A program made the position numbers and the translations under genes. A stretch of DNA of 64,000 nucleotides, taken from contig NC_134963.1 in the NCBI RefSeq assembly GCF_965638725.1, positions 10,010,501 through 10,074,500 of the forward strand, read 5' to 3'. This document shows positions 28,501 to 37,101 of the stretch, piece after piece. A model generated the notes under the pieces. The model was not told the DNA's origin and ran no database searches. It saw only the letters and a list, made by a program, of their open reading frames with translations. This DNA is from Aptenodytes patagonicus (taxonomy: Eukaryota > Chordata > Aves > Sphenisciformes > Spheniscidae). Position 1 is the stretch's first letter, and the number at the start of each line of letters is the position of its first letter.

Positions 28501-29594
28501 AAATCAGATTACTGAGGTTATTTGATAAACCGGGTTAATGGAGCGTTGCCAAGAGTCTTGTTAAAGGAGTCAACACTGAAGGTACTTAAACTTTGATTTC
28601 TTTAGGATCCGCCCCCGCCAAAGTCAATCTTTTTCAGTTATGCCAAAACAGAAAAAGACAGTTAACCTTTTTAGCACCTACCCTGAAAATTCGGAAATGC
28701 TTCTTGCTATAGTTTTGGTAGAAGCCAGTCTCAGACAATCCTAGCTTAGAAAAACTATAATCACAGCTTTTGTCTCTTCCAAACCAATATTCATCATTCA
28801 CGCAGTCTGTAGAGGAGGGGGAAGTAAAGCAGAGAGAGAACACAAAAATTGCAGGAAGTTATTAACTATGGCACTACGGAATGATGCCAGATGGTAGCGA
28901 GTAGGACAACAAAGACAAGATTCTTCCTACACAATCGAGTTTATGTGTCTTAATTCAGACAAAGCACCATGCACTGTCAACACCTTCTACAATATTTTAA
29001 TAATTTTACCCTTTTAGTAATAGTAGAGTTTTCAGTTCACTTTCAGCAATACAGAGACTCATATGATACATAAACAAAATAAATTATGAAATGGAAAAAT
29101 GAAGCAAGTAACAAAGAACATGAATACCCCAGAATTCCTCTAAGTCTGTGGAAGCTGTGTATCTGGGTACTCAGCGTAAATGCTGGGATGTAGTACGGAA
29201 TAGATTATTGCAAGAGTTGCAAGTTTGTACTTAAATTTGCTTGTACTCAATTTGAAAATGAAGACACTGCTTTTTACCAAGCTGCTCAAATCTGTTCTGA
29301 GGTACTACAAATGAACCATGAGGCTTATTACAATATGCACATACCACAATTGCTGAAACCTTTTCCAAGTGCAAAGAGTCGACCCCAAGGCTGAGAAACA
29401 AGCTCTTCAGATTCCTGGTCCTCGGGGATCGATGGAAGCTCCTGAGTGGGAACAGTGTCCAAAGAACTGAGGGTCCCAGAACTTGAGGAAGACTGACTAG
29501 TACTCTGTGACCCACTGGAAGAGGAACTGGTACCACCCTGTGACTGTTGGGCACCTTGAGACTGCTGCGCTTGACTTCCAGTCTCTCGAGACAT
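10429..29594 (-). CDS. CHEK2: CHEK2, checkpoint kinase 2 (complete coding gene, 14 coding exons)
   Basis: Nuclear serine/threonine kinase activated by ATM after DNA double-strand breaks; known substrates include p53, CDC25 and BRCA1. Coding exons on the minus strand: 29594-29345, 28806-28682, 28401-28254, 27475-27385, 26426-26318, 24487-24434, 23642-23581, 23075-22976, 21307-21221, 20467-20304, 20086-19971, 18590-18505, 11207-11127, 10524-10429. All junctions are GT-AG and phases agree, giving 522 residues (human 543). Residues 1-69 form the SQ/TQ cluster with seven SQ/TQ sites; T50 in VPTQEL corresponds to human T68. The FHA domain spans about 70-182, with R94, S117 and N143 as phosphothreonine contacts. 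The kinase domain (about 197-463) has lysine K226, HRD 322-324, DFG 345-347, and activation-loop T360 and T364. The tail has a basic RKR/KR putative nuclear signal. A noncoding first exon is expected near 31439. Nothing suggests a pseudogene. Confidence 0.97.
11127..11207 (-). CDS. CHEK2: CHEK2 coding exon 13
   Basis: Residues 465-491, beginning [14 protein letters not shown], matching human DEDMKRKFQDLL just after the kinase domain. Acceptor CACAG, donor GTATGT, phase 0 on both sides, 27 codons. Confidence 0.93.
11208..18504 (-). other. CHEK2: CHEK2 intron 12 (7.3 kb)
   Basis: This is the longest coding-region intron of the gene and separates the end of the kinase domain from the two tail exons. 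It contains a 1.24-kb CR1 copy at 11364-12606 in the opposite orientation to CHEK2. The remainder (about 12.6-18.5 kb) holds C and A runs near 13030-13130 and scattered short ORFs. I recognise no gene or further repeat there. Confidence 0.8.
11364..12606 (+). mobile_element. CR1 LINE, 5'-truncated copy with reverse-transcriptase C-terminal part
   Basis: From GGCTTCACCAAGGGCAAG (11364) the plus strand follows the avian CR1 reverse transcriptase. The peptide [20 protein letters not shown] and the catalytic-motif variant FADDTKLSG occur in one frame (about 11620-11760). The CR1 C terminus ([17 protein letters not shown] through [20 protein letters not shown] and [13 protein letters not shown]) is in another frame open over 11834-12562, so the coding region is shifted at least once. 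The 3' end is the octamer-like TTCTGTGATTCTATG at 12592-12606. The long open frame indicates a comparatively young copy. It sits in CHEK2 intron 12, antisense to the gene. Confidence 0.95.
18505..18590 (-). CDS. CHEK2: CHEK2 coding exon 12
   Basis: Completes A436 and encodes residues 437-464, [20 protein letters not shown] and ALEHPWLQ, the kinase subdomain XI region. Acceptor CTTAG, donor GTAGGA. Confidence 0.95.
19971..20086 (-). CDS. CHEK2: CHEK2 coding exon 11
   Basis: Residues 398-435 plus split codons on both sides; begins [20 protein letters not shown], matching human [20 protein letters not shown]. Acceptor TATAG, donor GTATGA. Confidence 0.96.
20304..20467 (-). CDS. CHEK2: CHEK2 coding exon 10 (DFG and activation loop)
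   Basis: Residues 343-396. Contains DFG (345-347), activation-loop threonines T360 and T364 in [15 protein letters not shown], and the [10 protein letters not shown] helix. Donor GTAAGA follows the split cysteine codon 397. Confidence 0.97.
21221..21307 (-). CDS. CHEK2: CHEK2 coding exon 9 (catalytic loop)
   Basis: Residues 314-342, with [19 protein letters not shown] carrying the HRDLKPEN catalytic loop; D324 is the predicted catalytic base. Acceptor CTAG, donor GTAAGG, phase 0. Confidence 0.97.
22976..23075 (-). CDS. CHEK2: CHEK2 coding exon 8
   Basis: Residues 281-313, [20 protein letters not shown] then [13 protein letters not shown]. It nearly matches human, apart from the RPIKM linker. 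Acceptor TTTAG, donor GTACAT. Confidence 0.96.
23581..23642 (-). CDS. CHEK2: CHEK2 coding exon 7
   Basis: Residues 260-279, [20 protein letters not shown], the hinge-side strands of the kinase N-lobe; ends in a split leucine codon (280). Acceptor ATTAG, donor GTAAGT. Confidence 0.96.
24434..24487 (-). CDS. CHEK2: CHEK2 coding exon 6 (54-bp microexon)
   Basis: Residues 242-259, [18 protein letters not shown], carrying the kinase alpha-C helix region. In phase 0 at both ends; acceptor AATAG, donor GTGAGT. Confidence 0.95.
24900..25460 (-). mobile_element. Ancient CR1 LINE fragment (antisense to plus strand)
   Basis: Read on the plus strand as the complement of CR1, the blocks ACATTCCAGATGCAGTCCTC, TTTTGTACAATGGCATTTCT, CCAAAATTGCATTTTGCAAT and GTCACATATTCATCTGCAA follow the old amniote CR1 order (ATATTCCAGATGCAGT..., ACAATGGCACTAT..., CCAAAATTGCATTTGCC..., CTCATATTCAGCTTG...). 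It is heavily diverged. It sits in CHEK2 intron 5, sense with CHEK2. Boundaries are approximate. Confidence 0.6.
26318..26426 (-). CDS. CHEK2: CHEK2 coding exon 5 (glycine loop and ATP lysine)
   Basis: Residues 206-241; [20 protein letters not shown] precedes K226, the ATP-anchoring lysine (human K249). Acceptor GTTAG, donor GTAAGT. Confidence 0.96.
27385..27475 (-). CDS. CHEK2: CHEK2 coding exon 4
   Basis: Residues 176-204 with split codons 175 and 205; [20 protein letters not shown] then KYIMSKTLG, linking the FHA and kinase domains. Acceptor CCTAG, donor GTAAGC. Confidence 0.95.
28254..28401 (-). CDS. CHEK2: CHEK2 coding exon 3 (FHA domain, second half)
   Basis: Residues 126-174; [20 protein letters not shown] with N143 as the FHA phosphopeptide contact, then [15 protein letters not shown]. 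Acceptor TTTAAG, donor GTAAAA. Confidence 0.96.
28682..28806 (-). CDS. CHEK2: CHEK2 coding exon 2 (FHA domain, first half)
   Basis: Residues 85-125; [18 protein letters not shown] with R94, then [11 protein letters not shown] with S117, the two FHA phosphothreonine contacts. Acceptor CTACAG, donor GTAGGT. Confidence 0.96.
29345..29594 (-). CDS. CHEK2: CHEK2 coding exon 1 (start codon, SQ/TQ cluster)
   Basis: Starts [14 protein letters not shown], matching human MSRESDVEAQQSHG. Seven SQ/TQ sites at residues 7, 12, 18, 29, 33, 50 and 67. [20 protein letters not shown] is nearly the human T68 segment. A candidate acceptor (TTTGAAG, exon from 29599) lies 5 bases upstream of the ATG. Donor GTATGT. 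Confidence 0.95.
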
Positions 29595-31164
29595 GTTGGC
29601 TTCAAAGAGAGTGTTAAAAAAACCAGTTACCTCAGCAAAGTAAAACTGACAAACACACACCATACTATTAATATCCAAGTCTATTCTCAGTCTTCAAGTA
29701 AGTCAAACTTTCAACCAAAGTGTGCATGTGTGGATTATGTGTAAATCCCTAAGAATTTTGCAAACCGTGATGTTTTTCCTTTTAATAAAAGGATGTGGTG
29801 CTCCCCCTACTGGTTCTAAAACAACAGTTACACCTTATTCCCGGATTTTTACTTGCGCTCTTCAGGGCTCACACTTTATTTCACAAACGTGCGTGCAGCC
29901 CTCTCTGACAAAGCATCCCCACACAAAGCAGTAACTGTTGCAGCTCCCCAAACACAAAGGGAAAAACTGAAAAAGGAAAAATAAGAACTATAAAATGAAG
30001 TACGTTTTCTTGACGCTGAAAGCACCCAACAGATTTATCACGCAGCAAGCCAATTTGGTGTTTTGGCTGAATATTCCTTTAATATAGGTTATAACTCACG
30101 GATTTTCACATATCTCTTCCACGCAGCTTCTATTCAGCAATTTTATTTACAAAATCGCCACACTTATACATAATTAATGTACAAAACTCTGCCAAACCCA
30201 AAGATACGCACCACACCCCTAGCACCTGCTATCAAAGACAGCAGCAAGAAAAGGCAACAAACGGCATCTACCTGCCCTGTTAAGACAGGGGAGTTTACAG
30301 CGGTATCGTGCTGTCCTCCCCACTTAAGGAGGAAACAATCCACTGGCCACCTCATCTTTAGCTGTCTTTCTCCAACAGCATCTGTGTTCATCGTGCCCAG
30401 GGGCTACTATAGCATCCGTGAGCCTTCCCAGGGTCGCTGCCATCCTTTGGGACCACCTGCGCTCACCTGTCTGCTTGCCGTCTTGGTTTGCCGGTGTATC
30501 TTGCTTTTTAAGCTGGTTGCCATCCAGCTCAGTGTATAATCCAGACTAATTCAAATCTCCCTACCAGTTTGCTGCTTTTCGTTATTAGCCATAAAAAAGC
30601 AACAGCGCCCTAGCTACTTTCTGTGTCGCTTATTTTCCCCCAGAGGCGTTCAGAAACGCGGGCAAGGCCCGCAAGCTGCCAGGGAGGCAGCCCCGACAGC
30701 GCGGCGGCCGTCACGGCGGCCGCTTCGCCGCGGCGCTGAGGCGCAGCCGCCCGCGGAGGGACGGCCGCCCGCGGGACCGCGCTCGCTAAAAACAGCGCCC
30801 GTTTCAGCAGGAGCGGCGCCCGGCGCGGCCCGCCGCCCACCGTGCCGCCCCGCCGGCAGCGGGAAGGCGGGGAGCCGCCCTCCGGGCCGGCCCCGGCACG
30901 CTCAGGAGGCGACGCCGGGCCGACGGCGGACGCTCCGCATCTCGGCGCGGCCGAGGCGGGAGCGGAGCCGAGCGCGGGCGGGACCCCGCCGCGGCGGGGA
31001 ATCCCGGGGCGCAGAACCGCCGGACGCCCTTTCTGTCAGCGCCCTCCCCGCCCCACCGGGACGGGCGCCGGGGGCAGGGGGGGCTGCAACCGACCTCGGC
31101 CCCGAGCGGCTGCGACGGGCGCCGCGGGGCCCGAAGGAGCCCGGCGCGAAGGGGCGAGCGCCGC

Positions 31165-31212
31165 CCTCAGCCTCAGCCTCAGCCTCAGCCTCAGCCTCAG
31201 CCTCAGCCTCAG
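31165..31212. repeat. Hexanucleotide repeat (CCTCAG)8
   Basis: Eight uninterrupted copies of CCTCAG occupy 31165-31212, within the CpG island and about 230 bp inside the presumed CHEK2 intron 1. Followed by imperfect GCGCCAG units. Confidence 0.95.
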
Positions 31213-31438
31213 CGCCAGCGCCGCCCCCCCTCCGCGCAGCGCCCCCTGCCGCCCCGCCCGAGCACCGCAGCCCTGTCCCCGGCGGCGCCGCGCGGCCGAG
31301 CGGGCTGCACGACCCTCCCGGGAAAAGCAGCGGAGGCCGGCCGGTGGCGGCCGGCACCCGCGGGGCGGGGCGGGGCGGGGCGGAGGCGCCCGAGAGCCCG
31401 GCCGCGCCCGGCAGCCGGAGGGGGGGGCCCGAACTCAC

Positions 31439-31530
31439 AGGTGGTGGAGCCCACGCCGCTCGCCGCGCGGACCCCCGTGCCGCGTTACTCAGTGCGCACG
31501 CGCCCCGCCACTCCTCGCTACGAACCGAGC
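31439..31530 (-). other. CHEK2: Probable noncoding exon 1 of CHEK2
   Basis: A strong donor (ACCT then GTGAGTTC) reads down from 31438 on the minus strand, just below the CCAAT box. The CHEK2 ATG exon begins only a few bases before the ATG, so an upstream noncoding exon is needed, as in human CHEK2. The 5' boundary is a guess limited by the HSCB start region. Confidence 0.5.
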
Positions 31531-31560
31531 CAATCAGGGCCCGCCCGCCCGCGCGGGGGC

Positions 31561-31576
31561 TGCTGGGAGCTGTAGT
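31561..31576 (-). promoter_or_regulatory. ZNF143/THAP11-type motif in the CHEK2/HSCB promoter
   Basis: The minus strand reads ACTACAGCTCCCAGCA, a full match to the ACTAYRNNNCCCR promoter motif with the usual AGCA extension. It ends 8 bp before the HSCB ATG. This class of site is known to be enriched in vertebrate CpG and bidirectional promoters. Confidence 0.7.
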
Positions 31577-31584
31577 CCGGGAGG

Positions 31585-31811
31585 ATGCAGGCGGCGCTGC
31601 GGCAGGGTCTCGGCAGGGCGCGATGGGCGCTCCGCGTTTCCGAGGCGGCCCCGCGGCCTCGCTGCGTCGGGCCGGGCTCTCCGCCGGCCCTGCGATGCTG
31701 GAGCTGCGGCAGCCCCCTCCCCGGCGCTGAAGGGCTGCCTCACTTCTGCCCCGGCTGCCGGGCCCTGCAGCCGCCGGCGCCTCGGCCTGACCTCTTCCGC
31801 CTGATGGACTG
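31585..31811 (+). CDS. HSCB: HSCB exon 1 (presequence and CXXC pair)
   Basis: Residues 1-75, starting MQAALRQGLGRARW; CWSCGSPL and CPGCRALQ provide the paired cysteines. Ends in DLFRLMD before the split codon for C76. Donor GTGAGT. Confidence 0.92.
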
Positions 31812-34800
31812 GTGAGTGCCGGCGGGGCGGCCGCGGACTCGGCCGGCCGCGGGTCTCACGCCGCCTTCTGTCGCCCGCAGTGACCGCTCCTTCCGCGTCG
31901 ACGCGCAGCAGCTGCAGCGGCGGTTCCGGAGCCTGCAGCGCGCCGTTCACCCCGATCGCTTCGGCCAGAGGCCGCCGGTGAGCGCCGGGGCGGGCGGGGG
32001 CGCCCGGTCTCCCCCCGGCGCGGCTTGCGCGGTTTCCCGGGCGGGTTGGACGGGCCTCGCCGCCTCCCCCGTCCCGGCGCCCCGGCCCGCGGCGCCGAGG
32101 CCGGCGGCGGGGCTCGCAGGGCTCCGCGCGGGAAGAAGCCGCCTTTCGCGTTAGGCTGTGCCGTCCGTCGCGGGGCCAGGCGGCGGCGGCGGCCCTGCGA
32201 AGGAGAGCGCCGGGAGCCCGCCGCCCTCCCGTTCTGGGATTATAGGGACTCCCCATGTTTTGTTCCCTGATGCTTGGAGGAGGCTTCTACTCACAGATTT
32301 GCGGCGGAGGATGACGATGAGGGGCTGAGGGGCTGCTGTGGTTCTCGAGATCTTAGTCGTGTGAGAGGACACAGTTTACAAGTCCAGATAGCCGCCTCCC
32401 TGTTCCTCGTATCGCAGTTAAAACTCAACTTTCAGTGTTACGCACACGTATTGTCGTGGGAACACTATTTCTCTGCAGGTAACAAAGTGTAATGTATTTT
32501 GCCGCTTGTTATTACCTTGCTACTATTATTTCTCGTCCATTCGCAGAAAGAACAGTACTACTCTGAGCAACACTCTTCCTTGATTAACAAGGCCTACCAA
32601 ACACTCCTGAACCCTTTGAGCCGTGGCCTCTATCTAGTAAGGTGTCCGTTACGTATCTTACCAATACTCCTATAACTAATCACAGGTGGTAATGTAATGA
32701 ATCAGACCTTTGACTCCATCATCAACATGCTAATTTGTGTTCCTCTGAAGAGGATCACGAGGGATTGAAGGGAGACCGAAAACAAGCTTCTCTGAAAATT
32801 AATCAGCTTTTCCACTATTTTCTTTAACCTTTTACCGATTATTGCCATCTCGTTCACTGCCTGTTATGCTAATTTGTTTCCTGCATCACACATTGTGTTT
32901 GGCCATGGCTGTTCCTTTGAAATTTCAGTCTGGCCCTTGGCAGCCTTTGTTACCTTTTTTTGCTTTGGTTAACTGCTGATTTTTATGCTCTACCTACGGA
33001 GTTAGTTTTCAGACTGACTCTGTTTATGCACATTTCATGGAATAAACCGGAAGTTTATCAGATACGGATCTGAGTGAGCCCTACTAAAAGATTTAACATT
33101 CAAGAAAATAATTCACATTGAAATAGATGCAAGATGTGTATTTCCAAATTCCTATTTTCTTCACCAGCTGGAGCTGAATGGAGTAAAGCCGGCACAAGAG
33201 ACAGACTGTGATGGAGACTCAGTGTTTCTCACGGAAATCATGGAAATTAATGAGAAATTAGCAGAGCCTAAAAATGCGGATATCCTTGAAGAAATTGAAA
33301 CTTTAATTAAAGGTAGGTTATGATTTGAGGGGTTTGTACAGAACTAATTTACTGTATCTTGTATGACAGGAGAGTCTCTCTGAAGGCTTTTTCAGTCTAT
33401 TTCTTTTAGTATTTCTAACTTGCGTTAGTCTTGAATTGACTCACTGCAAGAGCTTCCCCCCCAAAACCAATGTTGTCTTTACCAATTTATACCACCTGAA
33501 CATCAAATTGGCTTGAGAAAAATCTGTATAACAGTACCTGTTCTAACGGCAAAATAGGTGTATATATATTGACTATAAAAAGGAACTTCTTATTCAACCT
33601 TCAGCAGATCAGGGCAAGTAGACTGTTCTAAAAGAAAGAACGACTCAAAATAAAGTTTACTGAAATGCTTGACTGACCACATTAAATAATTTCTTCATTT
33701 ATACAGACATTGCATTTCTTTCACCTTCTTCAACTTAGCAACCATTATATTAAGTGGTTATTAACAAGCAACTTTCTTGTTTATATTGTTGGTGATACCC
33801 AAAACATTGTTTATTCGTGTATTTAATTCTTTGCAATAAGAGTAGCGTGCCAAAAGCAGTTAGAGTAACTAGAATAAAAACTAAGTAGAATAGAAGAAAA
33901 TTAACTGTAACAGGGTAAACTGATACACCAAAAGTAAGTTAGATTTCTGGGAAGTTAGTGACCATTGATTTGCATTGGAATTGCTGTCTGTAAACCTAAA
34001 CCTAAACAAAGAAATATATGTTTGAAATTATAATATAAAAAAAAATTGACAGCAATATTAGGGAAAGCTCTCTTAGCTCCCAAAAGACTATGAGACTAGT
34101 AATTAAGTTTCCCACCACAATCAGAATGCAGTGATATTAAATGTACTAAGTATGTAACAAAATGTGAATGAAATAATTTGTTTTACAGTTAAACAAGAAG
34201 AACTGACCAAAGAGGTGACTGCAGCTTTTGAAAGAGGTAGCTATTTCTGTGAAGTATTTAGCTGCCATAGATAGCAGTTATAAATGCTTAAAACCCCCAC
34301 ATTCTCTTATTGGCAAATATTTCCTGAACTACAGAACAGAAATACTGCAAAAATAACTGTTCTTTGTTTGGTATGTAGAATAAATACTTCTAAGCTGAGC
34401 TTTCTGCTGATGCAGGAAATTCAGGACCTCACATTAAATTAAAAAAAAAAAAACACAAAAGTTCCAGTTAATTCAATTTGCATCAAAATGATCACTTCAA
34501 GTGGGAATGCAGATGCTAAGAATTTTTTATATGTTTGTTTCCCAGAATACTGGGAAGGACAGACTCTTTTCTTAATCAAACTTACCACCTGTTCTGAGGT
34601 TTCAAACTTGAATTTGGGAGATCTTGCTCTGCAGACCTGACGCCGTCAACAGAGTAGCGGGTGCCGTTCTTTGCAGTGAACGTCAAGACAGGAACAATTC
34701 TGCTGCTTACCACTGAAGCTGTATGGCAAGAAAAGACCTGATGCCCCATTTAGCCTCAGGTTTGAGGGACTTCCTGTGCAATAATCAACATAACTTTATT

Positions 34801-35620
34801 CCACAACCAGTTGACAGGCAGGAGCTTGAACCATTCCAGACTAGCTTCTTAGTCTGGGAAGAAACCTTTACATTTCTCTCCTGGGTCTTGGAATGCTTTT
34901 ATTGTTAGGTTTGTGTCGTAGTGTGTTGTAATTGTAAAATATCAAACCCAAAGTAGCGCTGGCTAGGCCTGCATGTGAAGAATTATATCCTCATAATCCG
35001 TCGCTCTTCGTACTAGGAGAGTTAAGGATTGTGTTGCATCTGTCCTTGTCAGTAGGTAATAAACCACCTTTCTTCTCCAATTGTTTAATTACGGAGAAAC
35101 TGTTTCAATATCAGTTGTGGAATTGACACTATCCGTACCGGAGTCCTACAAACCTTTTGCATTTTTCAGTGATGGCCGTTGGTCTAATTACATACATTAA
35201 AAAAAAAAAAGTTTGTTTTGTCTATGTACTTGAAATTCCCCAGTGGCTACATCAATACTATAGCCACTTCACAGAAAAGTCATTAAAGGGTATTCATGCC
35301 ACATTTCTTTTCTAGATTGTACATTTTTACATGTTTTGTGGAACATCTCAATTGAGGTGTTCCAAAACCATCCACAATGAAAATAACAGGCAACATGGTT
35401 TTAATAGTGTATGGGTCCTTACAGCTTGGGTACTGAAACGGGTGCTGTCATTGAAATCTTGAGATTCGTTTTGAAAATGAAAATTCAGCCCTCCCTCTGT
35501 AAACTAGTAATGTTTTATTTCATTTCAGATGATCTTCAAGAAGCTAAGAAACTTCTAGCCAAAATGAAATATTTTGCAAACTTAGAGGATAAACTAAAGA
35601 ACAAGAAGATCCCTTCCTGA
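31585..35620 (+). CDS. HSCB: HSCB, mitochondrial Fe-S cluster co-chaperone (HSC20), complete
   Basis: J-domain co-chaperone that docks ISCU onto mitochondrial HSPA9 during iron-sulfur cluster transfer. Exons: 31585-31811, 31881-31977, 32547-32636, 33168-33312, 34189-34236, 35529-35620; all GT-AG and phase-consistent, 232 residues (human 235). Residues 1-27 are rich in Arg and Ala with one acidic residue, fitting a mitochondrial presequence. A vertebrate-type metal-binding segment has C38-x2-C41 and C55-x2-C58. The J domain (about 76-138) carries HPD at 99-101 and ends NPLSRGLYL. The C-terminal helical ISCU-binding domain includes LTEIMEINEKLAE, a near-identical hallmark, and ends NKKIPS. The ATG chosen is the first in frame and immediately follows the shared promoter. 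Intron 1 is only 69 bp and very GC-rich. Confidence 0.97.
31881..31977 (+). CDS. HSCB: HSCB exon 2 (J domain, HPD)
   Basis: Residues 77-108, with DRSFRVDAQQLQRRFRSLQR then AVHPDRF; the HPD loop stimulates the HSP70 ATPase. Acceptor CGCAG, donor GTGAGC. Confidence 0.95.
32547..32636 (+). CDS. HSCB: HSCB exon 3
   Basis: Residues 109-138, KEQYYSEQHSSLINKAYQTL then LNPLSRGLYL, matching human EKHSTLVNDAYKTLLAPLSRGLYL. Phase 0 at both ends. Confidence 0.96.
33168..33312 (+). CDS. HSCB: HSCB exon 4
   Basis: Residues 139-186; contains FLTEIMEINEKLAEPK, the conserved ISCU-binding helix. Acceptor ACCAG, donor GTAGGT. Confidence 0.96.
34189..34236 (+). CDS. HSCB: HSCB exon 5 (48 bp)
   Basis: Residues 188-202, KQEELTKEVTAAFER, with split codons on both sides. 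Acceptor TACAG, donor GTAGCT. Confidence 0.93.
35529..35620 (+). CDS. HSCB: HSCB exon 6 (C terminus)
   Basis: Residues 204-232, DLQEAKKLLAKMKYFANLED then KLKNKKIPS and TGA, matching human DFEEAKEILTKMRYFSNIEEKIKLKKIPL. Confidence 0.96.
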
Positions 35621-36315
35621 TACTGCCTCCTTCACCATTAAGAGTTAATGTTATTTTCAATTAAACAGCTGATTTAGTTACTAAAATCAGAAAAATGGTG
35701 TTTGCTTCCTACGTTTTCATTAAAAGCTTTAATTCTGAGAGAAGGAAGATAAACATAAAAGAGATCCAGTGCTTACTGTAGCACTTACTAAGTAACAGCT
35801 GGAATCGGGAAGTGCTTACAACCAGAAAAAGTTGTAATAAGTAAGGTAGGACTACTCTCCTAGCAGTTACAGGTATGGAGAGGAGTATCAGAGAGGCACA
35901 CAAACACCGTATGCAATTAAGATTTCTTACTTTTTGACTACTAAAATACGAAGAATTTATTTTAAGTTGAGAAAGGGTCCTGGACAAAATGCTGGTGATT
36001 ACGCAGAAAGCTCATTCAAAAGGTCCTTCAAGCTCTCTGTAGTCTCCTTGTGTGTGTTCTATCAGACCACCTTGAAAAACCTTTAAAGGTGAAATGTATT
36101 TAATTCCTATCATCTGTCCTCTCTGCTACTTAGTGCTTTTTGTGATGTTGATCTCAGTCTGCCGGGAACTGACCTTCAAAACTAGAAGAGGTTCTACCCT
36201 GTTGCACAGTTTAAAATGTTAAGATGCTAGGTTAGGGCAAACAAATAAACCCAAACTCAAAACCCAGAAACTGTTTTTATTAGTACCCTTTTAGGAAACA
36301 AGTCTTTCTAATAAA
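35621..36315 (+). other. HSCB: HSCB 3' UTR and candidate polyadenylation signals
   Basis: ATTAAA at 35660-35665 lies 40 bases after the stop. AATAAA occurs at 36244-36249 and 36310-36315. Which one is used cannot be told. No coding exon is seen. Confidence 0.5.
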
Positions 36316-36323
36316 CTTTATTA
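36309..36323. terminator. Palindromic polyadenylation hexamers between convergent genes
   Basis: TAATAAACTTTATTA reads AATAAA on the plus strand (36310-36315, HSCB side) and AATAAA on the minus strand (36322-36317, SLC2A11 side). Arms of 7 bp flank a single base. It lies 690 bp past the HSCB stop and about 575 bp past the SLC2A11 stop. Confidence 0.5.
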
Positions 36324-36897
36324 CAAATAACAGTAATTCAGATAGGGGCTGTACTGGCTTTGTACAGTTACAGTAGTAGGAGTAGATGAGGAATGTCCTT
36401 AAATCTTTCAAAGAAGTTATTTAAGTGAAAAACAGCAACTAAATACCCCAATTTATATATAAACTAGAATATTTCAAGTATTGATTTCTCAGTAGGTCAG
36501 TTCTTGTTTGGGTTTTAACGCCTCAGAATATTTTATTCAGTAAAGCAGTAACATATGCTTGATTACCCGAACCTGAAGGGGCTTAGAAATAAAAGAAGAG
36601 CTACTGAATTATTAGAAGAAATCTGCCGGGGGGAGGAATTCATTGAACACCCTCTCCTGGCATTCCTGCATCCCTACAACATCAAGTTGTAACTAAACAT
36701 TGAGTCTTCTATGTATAATATAATACGGTTTTAATAGCATTTCAGAAAGATTAACTTGCCTTTAATTAAACTTCCTCTAAATATACAGGAGGATTTAATA
36801 AGCTACTTGTTCGTGGTATTACACTGCTAATTTAGAAGACACTGTTCATAATTCTCATTTAAGTTCTGTTACAGCTGTGAAATTACACAGAATTTTT
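36323..36897 (-). other. SLC2A11: SLC2A11-like 3' UTR
   Basis: The minus strand downstream of the stop at 36898 has AATAAA at 36537-36532 and again at 36322-36317. No coding potential is seen. Confidence 0.55.
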
Positions 36898-37101
36898 TTA
36901 AAATTCATCATGGAGTTGTCCTCTTTCATAAAGCTCTGTTTCCTTTTTTTTGGTATTTCTTCCAAAATTAAGCTTGTGAAATTCCTTTTTGATTTCTAGA
37001 AAAGATTTGTTTTTTGTCTCAGGAATTACGAGGAAGATGAAAGCAGCAACTAAGGAGCACTCCAGTAAGAACACCAGAAAACAATACTGCTTCAGTCCAT
37101 T
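36898..37101 (-). CDS. SLC2A11: SLC2A11-like exon 12 (TM12 and C-terminal tail)
   Basis: Residues 439-505: helix YCFLVFLLECSLVAAFIFLV, the PETKNKSF motif, then a hydrophilic tail ending GQLHDEF. Acceptor TTTCAG. Confidence 0.95.
   Translation of the reverse strand, partial: NGLKQYCFLVFLLECSLVAAFIFLVIPETKNKSFLEIKKEFHKLNFGRNTKKKETELYERGQLHDEF

Larger units (their letters stand above)
30640..32230. promoter_or_regulatory. Bidirectional CpG-island promoter of CHEK2 and HSCB
   Basis: A CpG island covers the divergent starts. The probable CHEK2 exon-1 donor is at 31438 and the HSCB start codon at 31585, so both transcripts must begin within about 150 bp. In that gap there is a CCAAT box (31530-31534) and, on the minus strand, ACTACAGCTCCCAGCA at 31576-31561, a ZNF143/THAP11-type (SBS) motif. 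Tandem GGGGC GC boxes lie at about 31361-31384. No TATA box was seen. Head-to-head CHEK2/HSCB is also the human arrangement. Confidence 0.85.

Noticed and set aside
31165-31212. Direct repeats considered as a CRISPR-like array
   Set aside because: Contiguous hexamers with no spacers, in a vertebrate promoter; a simple microsatellite.
30842-31804. 320-codon frame across the CHEK2/HSCB promoter, and opposite-strand frames
   Set aside because: Same compositional artefact; it includes the CCTCAG repeat and crosses HSCB exon 1 in another frame.
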